DNA from: Acanthamoeba lenticulata
Lineage: Eukaryota > Discosea > Longamoebia > Acanthamoebidae
Assembly (NCBI GenBank): GCA_002179805.1
Contig: NAVB01000786.1
Location: 1-30,824 of the forward strand
Direction of reading: 5' to 3'
Length of the DNA: 30,824 nucleotides
Shown: positions 29,383-30,824 of the stretch, one piece after another
How the letters are laid out: each line of letters begins with the position of its first letter
Position numbering within the stretch: position 1 is the first letter of the stretch
The notes under the pieces: generated by a model
Seen by the model: only the letters and a program-made list of their open reading frames with translations
Database searches by the model: none
Told to the model about the DNA's origin: nothing
Made by a program: the position numbers and the translations under genes

Positions 29383-30680
29383 ATGGGAGGCCCCAATAGC
29401 TTGAATGATGGGGAATCGCAGATGGTGTACTCGTCGGCAGGAGGCCAGGTGAAGAGTATCGGCGTAGCGCGCTTGTACATGTCCCAGGGCAACTCGTGGG
29501 CCTACTCCCATCTCTGGGGTGCCGCAGCCCTCGTGGCAGTTGATGGTACCATCTTTCTTTTGTAACCCATTTCGTTCTTTGTCAATCGATCTACTACTTG
29601 GATCGATCAACTAATTAATCGTTCTACTCGCTCAATCGAATCATCAACGTAGGAGATGCCGGCCCGCATTACATTAGGCTCGTGGATCTGCAGGGCGGGC
29701 AGGTGACCTGGGAGCAGGAGATCTACGACAAGTTCGAGTATCAGGCCGCGACGCCCTTCTTCCACACCTTTGAGGGCAACGATGCCGTGATCGGCCTCTC
29801 TTTTGCCGACGAATCCGATGCATCGTCCTTCCACGCCGCCGTGGGCGCCCTCAGCTTCGCCTCGTCCGCCACCGCCTCGGGCGCGCCCCGCGTCCCCACG
29901 GGCGGGCCGCCCCCGCGCCGCCCGGCGCAGCCCGCGCCCGCGCGGTCGCCCCCGGCCACGCCCCCGGGCGGGCCCGCCTCGGCCTCGTCCCCCGCCATGA
30001 TGACCTCTCCCGCCGCCGCCGGCGGCGGCTCGAGCCTCCAGCGCCCGCCCCCGGCCGTCGTCAGCGGCGGCGCGCCCAGCGGCGGCGGCTCGATGATCGG
30101 CGGCCAGTCGTCGGCGTTTGGGGCCGGCGGCGGCAGCGGGTCCAAGCGGATGGCCAACCCGAAGAAGAAGAAGGGCTGGTTCAGCCGCATCACCGAGAAG
30201 ATGGGCCTGGGCGAGGACGAGGCCGGCCAGGACATCGTCCTCAGCGGCCCGACGGGCTTCCGCCACGAGTCCCACATCGGCTGGGACCCCTCCAACGGCT
30301 TTGAGATTCGCAACGTACGTTCTCCCGCACACACACACGCACACACGCGCGTGTATGTCCTTGTCTCACCGCACACACACGCGCGCGCGCACCGCACACA
30401 GATCCCGCCCGAGTGGCGTAAGCTGTTCCAGGCGGCCGGCGTGAAAAAGTCGGAGCTGCGCGACGCCAACACGGCCAAGTTCATCATGGACACCGTGGCC
30501 GAGGCGACCATGGGCGCCAACCCGGTGGCCGCGCCCATGCCCGGCCTCGGCGGCCCGCCTGGCGGCGGCGACCTGCGTGCCCCCGCCCGTCCCGGCCCGT
30601 CAGCTGTGCCAACACAAAGCACGGTGGCGGGAGTTGTGGGAAAGGAAGGGAGGGAAGAGGGGGGAGGAGGCGCACCTTGA
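29383..30680 (+). CDS. WASP: WASP homologue: WH1 and CRIB present, proline-rich/WH2-CA region not found
   Basis: Exons 29383-29545, 29653-30314 and 30402 onward; the frame stops at 30678-30680 (367 residues if read to there). The WH1 domain (about residues 14-125) shows KSIGVARLYMSQGNSWAYSH, LVAVDGDAGPHYIRLVDL, then FFHTFEGNDAVIGLSFADES. After a Pro/Ala/Ser/Gly linker comes a basic segment (NPKKKKGWFSRI) and a CRIB/GTPase-binding motif at about 250-290 (LSGPTGFRHESHIGWD, then IPPEWRKLFQAAGVKKSEL). WASP proteins are autoinhibited Arp2/3 activators switched on by Cdc42/Rac-type GTPases and PIP2. The last visible residues (MPGLGGPPGGGDLRAPARPG) look like the start of the proline-rich region, but no WH2 or acidic end follows; it may continue through an intron beyond the window or be broken. 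The second intron (87 nt) is a multiple of three without stops. Confidence 0.9.
30315..30401 (+). repeat. WASP intron 2 made of CG/CA-rich sequence
   Basis: The intron (gtacgt...cacacag) is mostly ACACACACGC, ACACGCGCGTGT and ACACACGCGCGCGCGC, the same pattern seen in the UNC93-like and F-box introns. It has no in-frame stop and its length is 29 codons, so retention would keep the reading frame. Confidence 0.75.
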
Positions 30681-30824
30681 GGTGGTTGGTGCGCAGGAAG
30701 GAGAGGATTGGCGCAAACAACCGCCCGTCCCTGTGTTGGTTATCCAATCACGTGATAACCCGCGTTGCATCGCAACACCGCACGCGTCAGAAAAAATACT
30801 AAAAAAGCGACGGTAATGTTTTGA
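30600..30824 (-). other. Possible 5' exon of an antisense gene at the window edge
   Basis: On the minus strand, after an acceptor (accaacacag), 30729-30673 reads DGRLFAPILSFLRTNHLK and is followed by the donor gtgcgc at 30672 and a pyrimidine-rich intron-like stretch ending ggcacag near 30602. The peptide resembles a LisH-type helix, but only 18 residues are seen and no start codon is in frame. It overlaps the region where the WASP gene should encode its proline-rich part. Confidence 0.25.

Overview
The window looks like nuclear DNA of a free-living amoebozoan, most likely Acanthamoeba or a close relative. The basis is GC-rich coding DNA with strong G/C third positions, dense genes on both strands, many short GT-AG introns (about 45-130 nt), and a gene set of WASP, UNC93-like transporter, BLOC-1 dysbindin, RFX-type factors and a glutamine-rich protein. 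There are no operons, ribosome-binding sites, CRISPR arrays or rRNA, and I recognised no tRNA. I built gene models by joining exons whose phases agree; most close on an exact multiple of three from ATG to stop.

Layout. At 1-299 (+) is the 3' end of an unidentified gene. At 1421-4306 (-) is a complete 11-exon transketolase. At 4743-7229 (-) is a glutamine-rich protein with a possible GLTSCR1-like segment; it is divergent from 7423-9188 (+), a zinc-finger protein with SUMO-interaction-like motifs. At 9270-10663 (-) is a six-helix membrane protein, and at 10843-11305 (-) a small zinc-ribbon protein. At 11999-13457 (-) and 14833-16159 (+) are two RFX-type DNA-binding proteins, head to head across a 1.4 kb promoter region; the + copy is followed by an unusual 1.1 kb 3' region. 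At 17277-19001 (+) is an orphan coiled-coil gene converging on 19045-20491 (-), dysbindin. At 20609-21243 (-) is a DUF985/cupin_5 protein, at 21325-23666 (-) an F-box protein, at 23837-26524 (+) an UNC93-like transporter, at 26838-28714 (-) a TMEM144-like transporter, and at 29383-30680 (+) a WASP homologue whose usual C-terminal module is absent from the window.

The genes do not form one pathway. Themes that can be supported are a gene-regulatory cluster in the middle (Q-rich protein, SIM/zinc-finger protein and the RFX pair) and a membrane/endosome/actin cluster to the right (dysbindin, UNC93-like, TMEM144-like, WASP). The most unusual non-coding signals are the paralogous RFX pair with an X-box-like palindrome between them, hairpins paired with UAUUUAU elements behind the + RFX gene, and palindromic CG/CA-rich sequence that fills introns of three neighbouring genes. 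Part of one such sequence is shared between introns of two unrelated genes.
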